Source: Lolium rigidum
Lineage: Eukaryota > Streptophyta > Magnoliopsida > Poales > Poaceae
Assembly (NCBI RefSeq): GCF_022539505.1
Contig: NC_061514.1
Span: 222,851,837-222,915,836 of the forward strand
Direction: 5' to 3'
DNA length: 64,000 nt
A program made the translations under genes and the position numbers. How positions within the stretch are numbered: the stretch's first letter is position 1; each line of letters begins with the position of its first letter. Positions 12,409 to 22,444 of this stretch are shown here, in pieces. The notes beneath the pieces were generated by a model that saw only the letters and a list, made by a program, of their open reading frames with translations, was not told the DNA's origin and did no database searches.

Positions 12409-13767
12409 TCATCCATCTCTTGTCACTTCAAAGGGTCTAGTCAATTCCTGCAAACCATCCACTCTATGCAAAATTCTCTCCAAATCAAATTGCATGGAGA
12501 TGGACTCGAATCTGCCCATCCTTTCCTTATACTCCCTCCAAAACAAACCTGCCATACTATCATGATCAGTCACTTCATTCCCATCTACATCTCTAAGCAT
12601 AGCTATGGCATTCCTCCTATATCTTTCAGTAGCCATGGCATGGAAAAATTTTGTGTTATCCTCCCCAAGTTGGATCCACCTAATAGTGCAACGTTTCCTC
12701 CAGTAATTACACTCAGCCAGAAGTAAGCTATCCAAATGCTCCTTAACAATTCTCCTGAAATTAAATTCAACAACATACAAAGGCCTCTGCTCCTCCAAAG
12801 AATCCATTGATAAAATCACTGAGTTGCAATTCTTGATCATCTGCTTCAATTTAGCCATACTAACATGCCACTTCTTCAATTCATGTCTTAAAGTCTTTAA
12901 TTTGTCAGCCAAAATAGCTGAGCTATAAGTCTTTTTAGACCCCTTATCCCATGAACTCTTAACACAGTCCAAAAACCACGGCATATTGACCCAATAGTTA
13001 TCAAACCTGAACAGTGATGCTTTGGGTATATTGGTATCCACATTCAAAACACAGGGCACATGGTCAGAACCAATTTTTGCTAGGGGAAACACCATGGTAT
13101 TAGGATAATCTGTTATCCAGTTAGCACTGGTAAAGAACCAATCCAACTGCTCTAACAATGGCTCCTTTTGCATATTAGACCAAGTATAAGCTCTGCCTTT
13201 AATAGGTAATTCAAGCAGCCCCAAATGACCAATAATTTCATTAAACAGAAACATATCATTAATATCACCTCCAGGCCTGTTCCTATTATCTTGTGATCTC
13301 ACAAAATTAAAATCCCCCAAAATAATCCAATTCTCCTCAGCTGGAATATGTAAATTATAAAGCCAAGACACAAAGTTATCCCTTTCTTCCCCTTGGCAAG
13401 GCCCATAAACACAAATCAAATTCCAAGACTCATTATTATGTACAGAAGTAAATTCCAATTGCAGCCCATACTTGACAGATTGCACCAACACACCAGTGAA
13501 CACAGATGAATTCCAAATGACAATTATACCCCCAGAAGCCCCCACAGATGGGGAAAAGGCAAAGTTATCAAACCTCTTGGGACAAAATTTTCGGATAAGG
13601 GACCAGTCAAAAGATTCACATTTAGTTTCTTGTAAACAAATGACATCACATTCACTTTCCTCTATCTTGGATCTCACCTCCCTTTGTCTGTTGTCAGAGT
13701 TTAAACCACGAACATTCCAACAAAACACACGCCATTTTCTCTTATACACCACAGTCATGGAGAACAA
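12409..13767 (-). CDS. LINE apurinic-type endonuclease part of ORF2
   Basis: Encodes the target-nicking endonuclease of the LINE. The 452 residues start with WNVRGLN (catalytic Asn), followed by LQETK (catalytic Glu), GDFN and SDHVP (Asp-His pair). These are the expected motifs in the expected order over the first about 230 residues. The remainder is the linker between EN and RT found in plant L1 elements. The frame ends just before the RT because of a single-base gain at CTCTTGTC near 12419. It begins 220 bp after the ORF1 stop, a normal LINE layout. Confidence 0.9.
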   Translation of the reverse strand: MFSMTVVYKRKWRVFCWNVRGLNSDNRQREVRSKIEESECDVICLQETKCESFDWSLIRKFCPKRFDNFAFSPSVGASGGIIVIWNSSVFTGVLVQSVKYGLQLEFTSVHNNESWNLICVYGPCQGEERDNFVSWLYNLHIPAEENWIILGDFNFVRSQDNRNRPGGDINDMFLFNEIIGHLGLLELPIKGRAYTWSNMQKEPLLEQLDWFFTSANWITDYPNTMVFPLAKIGSDHVPCVLNVDTNIPKASLFRFDNYWVNMPWFLDCVKSSWDKGSKKTYSSAILADKLKTLRHELKKWHVSMAKLKQMIKNCNSVILSMDSLEEQRPLYVVEFNFRRIVKEHLDSLLLAECNYWRKRCTIRWIQLGEDNTKFFHAMATERYRRNAIAMLRDVDGNEVTDHDSMAGLFWREYKERMGRFESISMQFDLERILHRVDGLQELTRPFEVTRDG

Positions 13768-13986
13768 AATAAAAGTACTTCACCAAGCTGACACACATTG
13801 CCAACATAACCCATAATATAAGAGCACTTTAATAGTTCATACAACACAACCATAGTACTGATAAGAACAGGAGCTTCACTGCCAAAACCCCATAGCAACC
13901 ACACAAACATAACACATGACACCCACACACCAAAAGCATTCCACCAGCAGCAGTAGAGCCGCCACAAACTGACTAACATCTGTAAC

Positions 13987-16900
13987 TTATTCATTGGGTG
14001 ACTCCTTTCCTTGTTCACCATCAGGACCAGCCTCAAGCTGTTCCTTGCTCAATTTATCAGGTGCTATCCCCAATGATTGACCCACCCTCTGCAACAGAGC
14101 CAAAGGAATAGGTGGCACAGGTGTTGCTTGTTCCTCATTCCTCTGCTCCTCCTCCTGAACCTTCTCCTGCTCCACTGCCTCCTGATCCATTGTCATCAGC
14201 AAGTTCTTAGCTCTCACTTTCTTCCTAATCTTAGGCTGCACTGCCAACACAGGTGCTGGCCTATACCCATCCATCTTGAGGCAGCTTCTGGTAAACCTCC
14301 TTTCTGCAGATTGCACTAGAGTTGCAGTGGTTTTTGCTCTTCTTTTCTTAGTTCTGGGAATAAGAACCTCCTGCTGCAAAACTCCCTGCAATTCAATGCT
14401 TTTGCCCACAGTACTGACAGTACCACCACCAATTACAGGCACCTGCAGCCAATCAGAATTCATGAAGCTTTCAAGGTGCTGTGCCCCCTTTTGCAAATCC
14501 AACACTGACCCAGCCCCAATGACTTTCTTCAGAAAACCAAGAGGGACAGAAAGTCCCTTAGGCACATGCAGACTGAACCATGAAGGTAGAGTTAATTGCA
14601 AAGCTCTTGCATATAACATCTCAGGTGGCAATGCAGGCCCAATCACTGTATGAACCATCCCAATATTGAGCACATTGTGCAACATCTGCAAGCCCTCCAC
14701 CTGTTGCTGTTGCTGCACTTCCATCATGTTAACTGAAGATCCTGAGCTGTCAGACATGTTGATCACCATAGACTCCTGGATATCATGGACTATCACTTCA
14801 CCTTGCTCCCAAACACCTTGTTGCTCATTATTCATCAGACCCCAGCCTTCATGTTGCTCATTGTTCCCCACACCCCAATTGCCATGGTGTCCATGTGGGC
14901 CTCCCTGATTTCCTTGCTGATCCTGGCCAACATCTTGCACAGCATCCCACCCAATCTCTGGAAACTGAGGATTAACAAAAAGGTTAATGTTGGCCTGAAG
15001 CTCCCCTGGAAAGGGGTGAGGATTACCATCTGGAGGCATCTGATCCTCATCAGCTGGCAAGGCTTCAGCAAACTCTGCTGTGAGGATGTATACTGGAGCC
15101 GTCCAAGATTCTTTTGCTCCTCCCACTGTAGCAAATTTCCCAAACACCACATCACGAGGAACCAATTGTGGCGAAGGAAAGGAAGCATAAACCAGTACCC
15201 TATCCAAGACAGGATCATTATGGTTCCAAGAGTGATACTGACCAAAGGTAGCAACAGCCTGTGCAATATCAAAGTCATTACGATAGTCTGGATGCACTCC
15301 TAGCAACATCAACCACCCACGTCGAAACCCCAAAGCAGCACGATGATTCTGCGGCGCCTCACCCACATGCACGAACCGCAGCAATCTATTCTGAATCTGG
15401 TACTGACCATGCTGAACTAGAGCATTCACCGAATTTGGACTACTCATCTGATAGAGACCAACACCAAATAAGCTAGGTTGAGATGTTACCACATTGCGCT
15501 GCAACGGCCCAACCAAGAAGTTATGCACTTGCTCCCTCCAAAGCGCCATTGCTGCCGGCGGTGGTGGAGGGTCGACCAGCGCAATACAATAATCCATGTG
15601 TCGCGGCGGTGGATCTTGCGAAGCGAAGTAGAAGGTCCGCGGCAGACGAGTCGGCCCGCCGTCGATGATCTCATGTCCCCACGGGAGCCATGGTGTTGGA
15701 TCTACCTCGAAAACCGCCATTGTACGTGGGGAAGACGAGCTCGTCGAGACAGGGGAAGAGACTAGATTAATGTGCTCGAACTGTTGTGGGGTATCTAGCA
15801 TATCATTAATAGGATCAGAAGCCGAGGCGGCAACTCCAGAAGTAGCAACTTCCTTGTCCGTACCGGTACCCAAGACCGTACCCGTTTGTACCCGTTTAGG
15901 AACCCAAACTTTCCCTCTTTGTTTATTAGCCAAACACTTCTTTCTCACATGACCATAACTAAAACAGGACCGACATCGAATCTCATTGGTGCAATCAGGC
16001 GTACGATGACTCATACTAAGACACCGACCACAATTCCAAACCTTATATGTCATGTCATCAATCATTTTCCCAAAATCATCTTGCGCTATCTTAGACATGT
16101 CCTCGTGAAAGTCCTTAGGTTCTTCCAAATTGAGATTCTCAACAGCCTCAACATTTAAACAGCTCTTCTCAGCAGGGAGAGGCTTAGCAGTAGAATAAGT
16201 GATGGGCGGTGTAGAGGAAGTAACCAGCATGACAGATGGATCAGCTGACCCTGTGCCCTTATGAACAGCACTTTGATAACCCAAGCATGCCTCGTACCCA
16301 ATATTCTTAGCAAACTCCAACTTCTTGTGAACCCTATTCGTAGGATTTAAAATAGGCTTAGGTACTTGTTTCTTGAGGGCTGCTAAACCATGCTGCATGG
16401 TTCTCTTAGATGGACTTACCAAAGTCCATTCTTCCTCCATTTCCCTCTGCCATCTCTGAAACTCCCATGTCCAGTTGGGCCCTCCTCTTCCCCACAAATA
16501 GAAAAAACATTTGAACAACTTACAAGAGAATTTCCGAAGCTTGAGAATGTGAAAGCCCACTTCCTTAGAAGATACAGTAAAAGAGAAAACCCTATCCTGT
16601 ATCCTAGATACCTTTAGCTGCCCACAAATCCCACCAATAGCAGCTTCTAAGGCAATACCAACCAAATCCTCCTCCATCTTGAAAGTGGCCCGGCCAAAAG
16701 CAACCACCATAAGAAAATGACCAGAGGAAGAAGATGGGTGCACATCCTTGCGAAATTTGTTCTTAACATCTTTGGCAAAATTAATACCATGAGAGAAATC
16801 CAGATCCTTAAAGAGAGCAGCATAAGCCAGAGAACCTGCAGAATCTTGATCAGACTGTTTGGGATCCTGTGCCAACAACTCAGTAAAATGTTTATCCACG

Positions 16901-17118
16901 ACTGCATCCTTGGAAGAACTAAGTTTCTCCTGACCTGGGATCACATCTTTAACAGCAATATCATCCACAGCTGGATTAGATTTAATAATCGTCCCCAATC
17001 TAACCACATGATCAGTGAAACGAATCTTTGAACCAACATGGAACCTATCTTTAGGAGAAACTCTCTGGCACCCAATGAGAGCACTCTTAGCATTATACAG
17101 TCGAAGATGCTTGTCCAT
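13987..17118 (-). CDS. LINE ORF1 RNA-binding protein with two zinc knuckles
   Basis: An intact 1043-residue frame. Residues about 357-395 hold two CCHC zinc knuckles (CGRCLSMSHRTPDC and CRSCFSYGHVRKKC), typical of gag-like ORF1 proteins that package LINE RNA. A second region, about residues 466-700, starts MAVFEVDPTPWLPWGHE and is proline- and aromatic-rich. It resembles a domain common in grass transposon-derived proteins (I believe annotated as DUF7597). A Gln/Gly/Asn-rich linker and a basic, acidic-tailed C-terminus follow. At over 1000 residues it is long for a LINE ORF1. The start at 17118 is the first Met after the 5' end. Confidence 0.85.
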   Translation of the reverse strand: MDKHLRLYNAKSALIGCQRVSPKDRFHVGSKIRFTDHVVRLGTIIKSNPAVDDIAVKDVIPGQEKLSSSKDAVVDKHFTELLAQDPKQSDQDSAGSLAYAALFKDLDFSHGINFAKDVKNKFRKDVHPSSSSGHFLMVVAFGRATFKMEEDLVGIALEAAIGGICGQLKVSRIQDRVFSFTVSSKEVGFHILKLRKFSCKLFKCFFYLWGRGGPNWTWEFQRWQREMEEEWTLVSPSKRTMQHGLAALKKQVPKPILNPTNRVHKKLEFAKNIGYEACLGYQSAVHKGTGSADPSVMLVTSSTPPITYSTAKPLPAEKSCLNVEAVENLNLEEPKDFHEDMSKIAQDDFGKMIDDMTYKVWNCGRCLSMSHRTPDCTNEIRCRSCFSYGHVRKKCLANKQRGKVWVPKRVQTGTVLGTGTDKEVATSGVAASASDPINDMLDTPQQFEHINLVSSPVSTSSSSPRTMAVFEVDPTPWLPWGHEIIDGGPTRLPRTFYFASQDPPPRHMDYCIALVDPPPPPAAMALWREQVHNFLVGPLQRNVVTSQPSLFGVGLYQMSSPNSVNALVQHGQYQIQNRLLRFVHVGEAPQNHRAALGFRRGWLMLLGVHPDYRNDFDIAQAVATFGQYHSWNHNDPVLDRVLVYASFPSPQLVPRDVVFGKFATVGGAKESWTAPVYILTAEFAEALPADEDQMPPDGNPHPFPGELQANINLFVNPQFPEIGWDAVQDVGQDQQGNQGGPHGHHGNWGVGNNEQHEGWGLMNNEQQGVWEQGEVIVHDIQESMVINMSDSSGSSVNMMEVQQQQQVEGLQMLHNVLNIGMVHTVIGPALPPEMLYARALQLTLPSWFSLHVPKGLSVPLGFLKKVIGAGSVLDLQKGAQHLESFMNSDWLQVPVIGGGTVSTVGKSIELQGVLQQEVLIPRTKKRRAKTTATLVQSAERRFTRSCLKMDGYRPAPVLAVQPKIRKKVRAKNLLMTMDQEAVEQEKVQEEEQRNEEQATPVPPIPLALLQRVGQSLGIAPDKLSKEQLEAGPDGEQGKESPNE

Positions 17119-17139
17119 GCAATAACACAGAGATCCATC

Positions 17140-17275
17140 ATATCTTTGACCTCTACCTCCCTGAGTTCGATAAACCTTGGGTGATTCACTTAAGGGAAAC
17201 TTGCTGCTGTTCTACAAACCTCTGCTCTTGGAGGCCCAACACTGTCTACCGGAATAGAAGCGTGCGTAGACATCA
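17140..17275 (+). mobile_element. Element D 5' LTR, right part
   Basis: Resumes at ATATCTTTGACC after the LINE and ends GTAGACATCA. Matches 22198-22333. Together with 8735-10023 it gives 1425 bp against 1526 bp in the 3' LTR; the difference is the segment deleted at the LINE insertion. Confidence 0.9.
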
Positions 17276-17285
17276 AGCTATTTTC

Positions 17286-17303
17286 TGGCGCCGTTGCCGG
17301 GGA
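17286..17303 (+). other. Primer binding site, tRNA-Asp (element D)
   Basis: TGGCGCCGTTGCCGGGGA, complementary to the 3' end of plant tRNA-Asp(GUC), 10 bp after the 5' LTR. tRNA-Asp priming is characteristic of Athila-lineage Gypsy elements. The core is repeated imperfectly about 65 bp further on (CTGTTGCCGG near 17357). Confidence 0.85.
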
Positions 17304-17445
17304 GGTAAGGTAAAAGGTATTCACATCCTCCGACTACTAAGCTATTTCCTAGTACTGTTGCCGGTGTGTGAGTGCTCGAAGTTATTTCCTTTAGATCTGC
17401 AATTATATCTTTTTGTTTCTTCTTTTTATTTTTCACTAGTTAGGC

Positions 17446-18171
17446 TTAACAAAAAAGATTAGAGATCTTTATGAACTTTATATTGAATTAGGACATGATG
17501 TGTTTGAAGAGAGAATTAAAAAACCCATGGAACTTTGTTTGCAACATAGTTGTAGCAATGTTATTAGCATGAACTCTTTGAACACTATTATTGCTAATGC
17601 TATGGAACAATTTAAGCTTCGGGAAGCTGGTTGTGATATTTTTAGTCCCCCAAGTTTTGAGGAGAAAATTTTCTTTGATGATACTTTGCCTCCCATTTAT
17701 GATGATTATAATGATAGTGGTATTTTGGTGCCACCTACTATGGAGGATAAAGTTTATTATGATTATACCATGCCTGCAATTTATGATGATTACAGTGATG
17801 GTTGTGATAGTTTTACTCCCACTATTACTAATAAAATTTATTATGCTTATGTGGAGAGTAATGATAATTTTATGCATGTGAATAAGAATGCTTTATGTGA
17901 TAGCTATATTGTTGAGTTTGTTCATGATGCTATTGGAAATTATTATGAGAGAGGAACATATGGTTGTAGAAATTTTCATGGTACTAAAACACCTCTCTAC
18001 ATGCTGAAAATTTTGAAGTTACTCGTGTTTTATCTTCCAATGCTTGTCACTTTGATCTTCATGAATTTATTTGTGTACAAGATTCCTATGCATAGGAAGC
18101 GGATTAGGCTTAAATTTGTTTCATACTTGCTTTTTGATGCTCTCTTTGCTTCAACTCTCATTCTTATGTGA
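17446..18171 (+). pseudogene. Gag-less remnant reading frame of element D
   Basis: Open from about 17446 to a stop at 18171. The first about 50 codons match the N-terminus of the element E gag frame, and the remainder matches the E C-terminal frame (38080-37466). The whole central gag domain of E is absent. The initiating ATG of E is also missing here: bases around it are deleted just after TTAGGCTTAA. What remains has Asp/Tyr-rich repeats (PPIYDDYND, PAIYDDYSD) and two hydrophobic stretches near the end (around YLPMLVTLIFMNLFVYKI) that look like membrane helices. Not translatable as a normal gag. Function of the tail is unknown. Confidence 0.75.
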
Positions 18172-20807
18172 GCATCATTAAAATTACTGAGCCCATCTTA
18201 ATGGCTATAAAGAAAGCACTTCTCGGGAGATAACCCATATTTTTATTTTGCTACTGTTTTGTTGTGTCTTGGAAGTTGTTACTACTGTAGCAACCTCTCC
18301 TTATCTTTATTTTATTGCATTGTTGTGCCAAGTAAAGTCTTTGATAGTAAGGTTGATACTAGATTTGGATTTCTGCGCAGAAACAGATTTTTAGCTGTCA
18401 CGAATTTGAGTTGATCTCTCTGTAGGAGAGACTAAAAATTCTGTAAAAATTCATGAGTAATCCTCAGATATGTACGCAATTTTCATTCAATTTGAGCTTC
18501 TTCATCTGAGCATGTTAAGTGCCTCGAAAAAATTCGTCTTTACGGACTGTTCTGTTTTGACAGATTCTGCCTTTTATTTCACATTGCCTCTTTTACCGTG
18601 TTTGATTGGATTTCTTTGCTCCATTAAATTTCAGTAGCCTTGGGTAATGTCCAGAAGTGTTGGGAATGATTGTGTCCTCGCTGAACATGTGAATTTTTGA
18701 TTATGCACTAACCCTCTAATGAGATTGTTTTGAGTTTGGTGTGAAGGAAGTTTTTCAAGGATCAAGAGAGGAGGATGATATAATATGATCAAGAAGAGTG
18801 AAAAGTCTAAGCTTGGGGATGCCCCCGTGGTTCATCCCTGCATATTTCAAGAAGACTCAAGCATCTAAGCTTGGGGATGCCCAAGGCATCCCCTTCTTCA
18901 TCAACAACTTATCAGGTCACCTCTAGTGAAACTATATTTTTATTCCGTCACATCTTATGTGCTTTACGTGGAGCGTCTGTGTGTTTTTATTTTTGTTTGT
19001 GTTTGAATAAATTCGGATCCTAGCATTCCTTGTATGGTAGAAAGACACGCTCCGCTTTTTCATATTGAACATCGGTGTTCTTAGTTTTACTTTTAATGTT
19101 CATGGCGAAAGCTTAAAGCCGCTTCATTCATTGCTATTTGGTTGGAAACAGAAAATGCTTCATGTGGTAATTGGTATATTGTCTTGAATAATTTGATACT
19201 TGGCAATTGTTTTGAGCTCTCAAGTAGATCATGTTAAAGCTCTTGCATCATGTAGTTTGAACCTATTAGTGGAGAACTACCGTAGAGCTTGTTGAAATTT
19301 GGTTTGCATGATTGATCTCTCTAAAGTCTAGATATTTTCTGGTAAAAGTGTTTGAGCAACAAGGAAGACAGTGTAGAGTCTTATAATGCTTGCAATATGT
19401 TCTTATGTAATTTTTGCTGTACCGGTTCATACTTGTGTTTGCTTCAAACAACTTTGCTAGCCAAAGCCTTGTACTGAGAGGGAATGCTTCTCGTGCATCC
19501 AAAACCTTGAGCCAAAACTTATGCCATTTGTGTCCACCATAACTACCTACTATGTGGTATTTTTCTGCCATTCCAAGTAAATTGCTTGCGTGCTACCTTA
19601 AAAAATTTCATTCCTTGTCTTTGCAATACATAGCTCATGGGAAAGTAGCCTAAAAACTATTGTGGTAAAGAATATGTCGCTTATGTATCTTATTTCTTAT
19701 AAGTTTCTTGTTGAGCGGTAACCATGTTTCTGGGGACGCCATCAACCTGTTACACCTTTGTTGAATATCATGTGAGTTGATATGCATGTTCGTCTTGTCT
19801 GAAGTAAGGGAGATTTTCCATGAGTTGAATGGTTTGAGTATGCATATTGTTAGAGAAGAATATTGGGCCGCCAACCAAAGCCATGTATCATGGTGGAAGT
19901 TTCAGCTTGGACATTAATCCTCAAATCTCTTATGAGAATGTTATCTGTTCTTGAATGCTTAAAGCATAAAAGAGGAGTCCATTATCTGTTTTCTATGTTG
20001 TCCCGGTATGGATGTCCTCAAGTTGAGATCTATCAAAATCGAGAAATCAAATGCGATCTATCTCCTTGGACCTTTGTACAGGTGGCATAGAGGTACCCCT
20101 TTGTGACACTTGGTTGAAACATAGGTAATGCAATGATAATCCATGGAAATCCGAGCTAATTAGGACAAGGAGCGGGCACTATTAGTATTCGATGCATGAG
20201 GCTTGCAACTTATAGGAGGTTTTATGCATAACACATATGAATTATTACTACCGTTGACAAAATTGTTTCCATGTTTTCAAAATAAAAAGCTCTATCACAT
20301 GAGTAATCCCTGCTTCCCTCTACGGAGGGCCTTTCTTTTACTTTATGTTGAGTCAGTTTACCTACTTCTTTCTATCTTAGAAGCAAACACTTGTGTCAAC
20401 TATGTGCATTGATTCTTACATACTTGCTTATTTGCACTCATCATATTACTTTGTGTTGACAATTATCCATGAGATATACATGTTGAAAGTTGAAAGCAAG
20501 TGCTTGAGACTTAAATCTTCCTTTGTGTTGCTTCAAAACCTTCTATTAAGAATCTATTGCTTTATGAGTTAATTCTTATGCAAGACTTGTTGATGCTTGT
20601 CTTGAAAGTACTATTCATGAAAAGTCTTTGCCATCCGATTCGAGTTGTTTAGTCATTATTTTTACCATTGCTTTGAATCACTTCATTCATCTCATATGTT
20701 TTACAATAGTATTGATCAAGATTATGATAGTAGCATGTCACTTCGGAAATTATCCTTGTTATCGTTTACCTACTCGAGGGCGAGTAGGAACTAAGCTTGG
20801 GGATGCT
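18172..20807 (+). mobile_element. Element D 3' internal non-coding region
   Basis: No credible gene. It contains three copies of CTAAGCTTGGGGATGC (18807-18822, 18865-18880 and the true polypurine tract 20791-20806). Colinear with element A 1-1123 over its last kilobase, and with the E 3' region in reverse (35960-37465). Confidence 0.85.
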
Positions 20808-22333
20808 TGATACGTCTCAAACGTATCTATAATTTCTTATGTTCCATGCTAGTTTTATGACAATATTCACATGTTTTACATACACTTTATATCATTTTGA
20901 TGCATTTTCCGGTACTAACCTATTAACAAGATGCCGAAGCGTCAGTTCATGTTTTCTGCTGTTTTTGGTTTCAGAAATCCTACACAGGAAATATTCTCAG
21001 AATTGGACGAAACAAAAGCCAATGGTCTTATTTTCCACGGAGGCTTCCAGAACACCGAAGAGGAGACGAAGAGGAGCCACGAGGCGGCCACACCCTAGGG
21101 GGCGCGGCCCCACCCCTGGCCACGCCGCCCTATGGGGTGGGCCCCTCGGGACTCCACTGACATCGCCCCTTTGCCTATATATTCTTCCGTCTCCGAAAAC
21201 CCTAAAACAATCGACGATATTCCACGAAGAGTTCCGTAGCCGCCGCCATCGCGAAGACATGTTTCGGGGGACAGAATCTCTGTTCCGGCACGCCGCCGGG
21301 ACGGGGAATTGCCCCGGAGTCATCTCCATGGACACCACCGCCATCTTCATCGCCGTTGTTGTCTCCCATGATGAGGAGGGAGTAGTTCTCCCCCGAGGCT
21401 GAGGGCACTACCGGTAGCTATGTGGTTCATCTCTCTCTCCCATGGTGTGATCTTTATGTGATTATGAGCTTTGTATCACTATTAATCTATGTGCTACTCT
21501 AGTGATGTTATTAAAGTAGTCTATTCCTCCTCCGTGATGTAAAGAGGACGAGTGTGTGCATCATGTAGTACTTGGCGTAGGTTATGATTGTAATCTCTTG
21601 TGGATTATGAAGTTAACTATTACTATGATAGTATTGATGTGATCTATTCCCCCTTTCATAGCTATTGGTGACGAGTGTGTATGCTATGTTAGTACTCGGT
21701 CTAAATTGCAACGGTCTATTATGCACTCTGGAGGTTACTTTAATATGAACTCCGGATTCACTCTCCACGGTGTGACGGTGACGGTGTGCGCATCGTGTGT
21801 GATTCCTTTATGAAGTTGTGGAGCTTGTTTACTCCGGCTTGAGGTGTGCTTTGTAGCCCTACACAATGAATGGTGTTTGTTATCCGACAAGAGAGTGTTT
21901 AAGAGTAGCATTTATTTATTCGGTTATGTGATCATTGTTGAGAGTGTCCACTAGTGAAAGTATGATCCCTAGGCCTTGTTTCTAAGCATTGAAACACCGT
22001 TTCCAACAAGTTCTGCTACATGTTCGCTTGCTGCCATTTTTTTTTCAGATTGCAATTACTACTTACAATCATCCATATTACTTGTATTTCACTATCTCTT
22101 CGCCGAACTAGTGCACCTATACATCTGACAAGTGTATTAGGTGTGTTGGGGACTCAAGAGACTTCTTGTATCTTAATTGCATGGTTGCTTGAGAGGGATA
22201 TCTTTGACCTCTACCTCCCTGAGTTCGATAAACCTTGGGTGATTCACTTAAGGGAAACTTGCTGCTGTTCTACAAACCTCTGCTCTTGGAGGCCCAACAC
22301 TGTCTACAGGAATAGAAGCGTGCGTAGACATCA
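20808..22333 (+). mobile_element. Element D 3' LTR
   Basis: 1526 bp, TGATACGTCTC to GTAGACATCA, TATA box near 21177. Complete and therefore the reference for what the LINE deleted from the 5' LTR. Followed by GTTGG, the slightly altered target duplication, and by the interrupted C LTR. Confidence 0.93.
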
Positions 22334-22444
22334 GTTGGTAAGGATCCGGCTTCCCTATCCTGGCTGGACTTCATCCTTCATGATCTACAGCAACTGGGCC
22401 GCCCGATGGGCCACATGCCACATCACCGTCCGTGGGCCACCCGG

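Larger units (their letters stand above)
10024..17139 (-). mobile_element. L1-type LINE, near full length
   Basis: Minus-strand non-LTR retrotransposon of about 7.1 kb. It has ORF1 (17118-13987), endonuclease (13767-12409), reverse transcriptase (12258-10402), a 3' untranslated region of about 370 bp and a short A-tail (T8 at 10024-10031 on the plus strand). No target duplication is visible; instead about 97 bp of the host LTR (equivalent to 22101-22197) is missing at the insertion site. There is little sequence upstream of ORF1, so the 5' end may be slightly truncated or the 5' leader is very short. Confidence 0.93.
8735..22333 (+). mobile_element. Element D, non-autonomous Athila-like retrotransposon
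   Basis: Complete element with 5' LTR (8735-17275, split by a LINE), tRNA-Asp primer site (17286-17303), a 3.5 kb internal region without gag or pol, polypurine tract (20791-20806) and 3' LTR (20808-22333). Net length without the LINE is about 6.5 kb. The two LTRs differ by only a few percent by eye, so insertion was fairly recent. With no enzymes of its own, it must have been mobilised in trans. Confidence 0.92.

Noticed and set aside
14077..16158. Several 60-172 codon plus-strand frames
   Set aside because: All are antisense shadows of the 1043-codon LINE ORF1.
17286..17303. tRNA-Asp-like sequence
   Set aside because: Only the 3' 18 bases match and they sit just inside an LTR, so it is a primer binding site, not a tRNA gene. 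The same applies to 40451-40468, 42232-42250 and the TGGTATCAGAGC sites.
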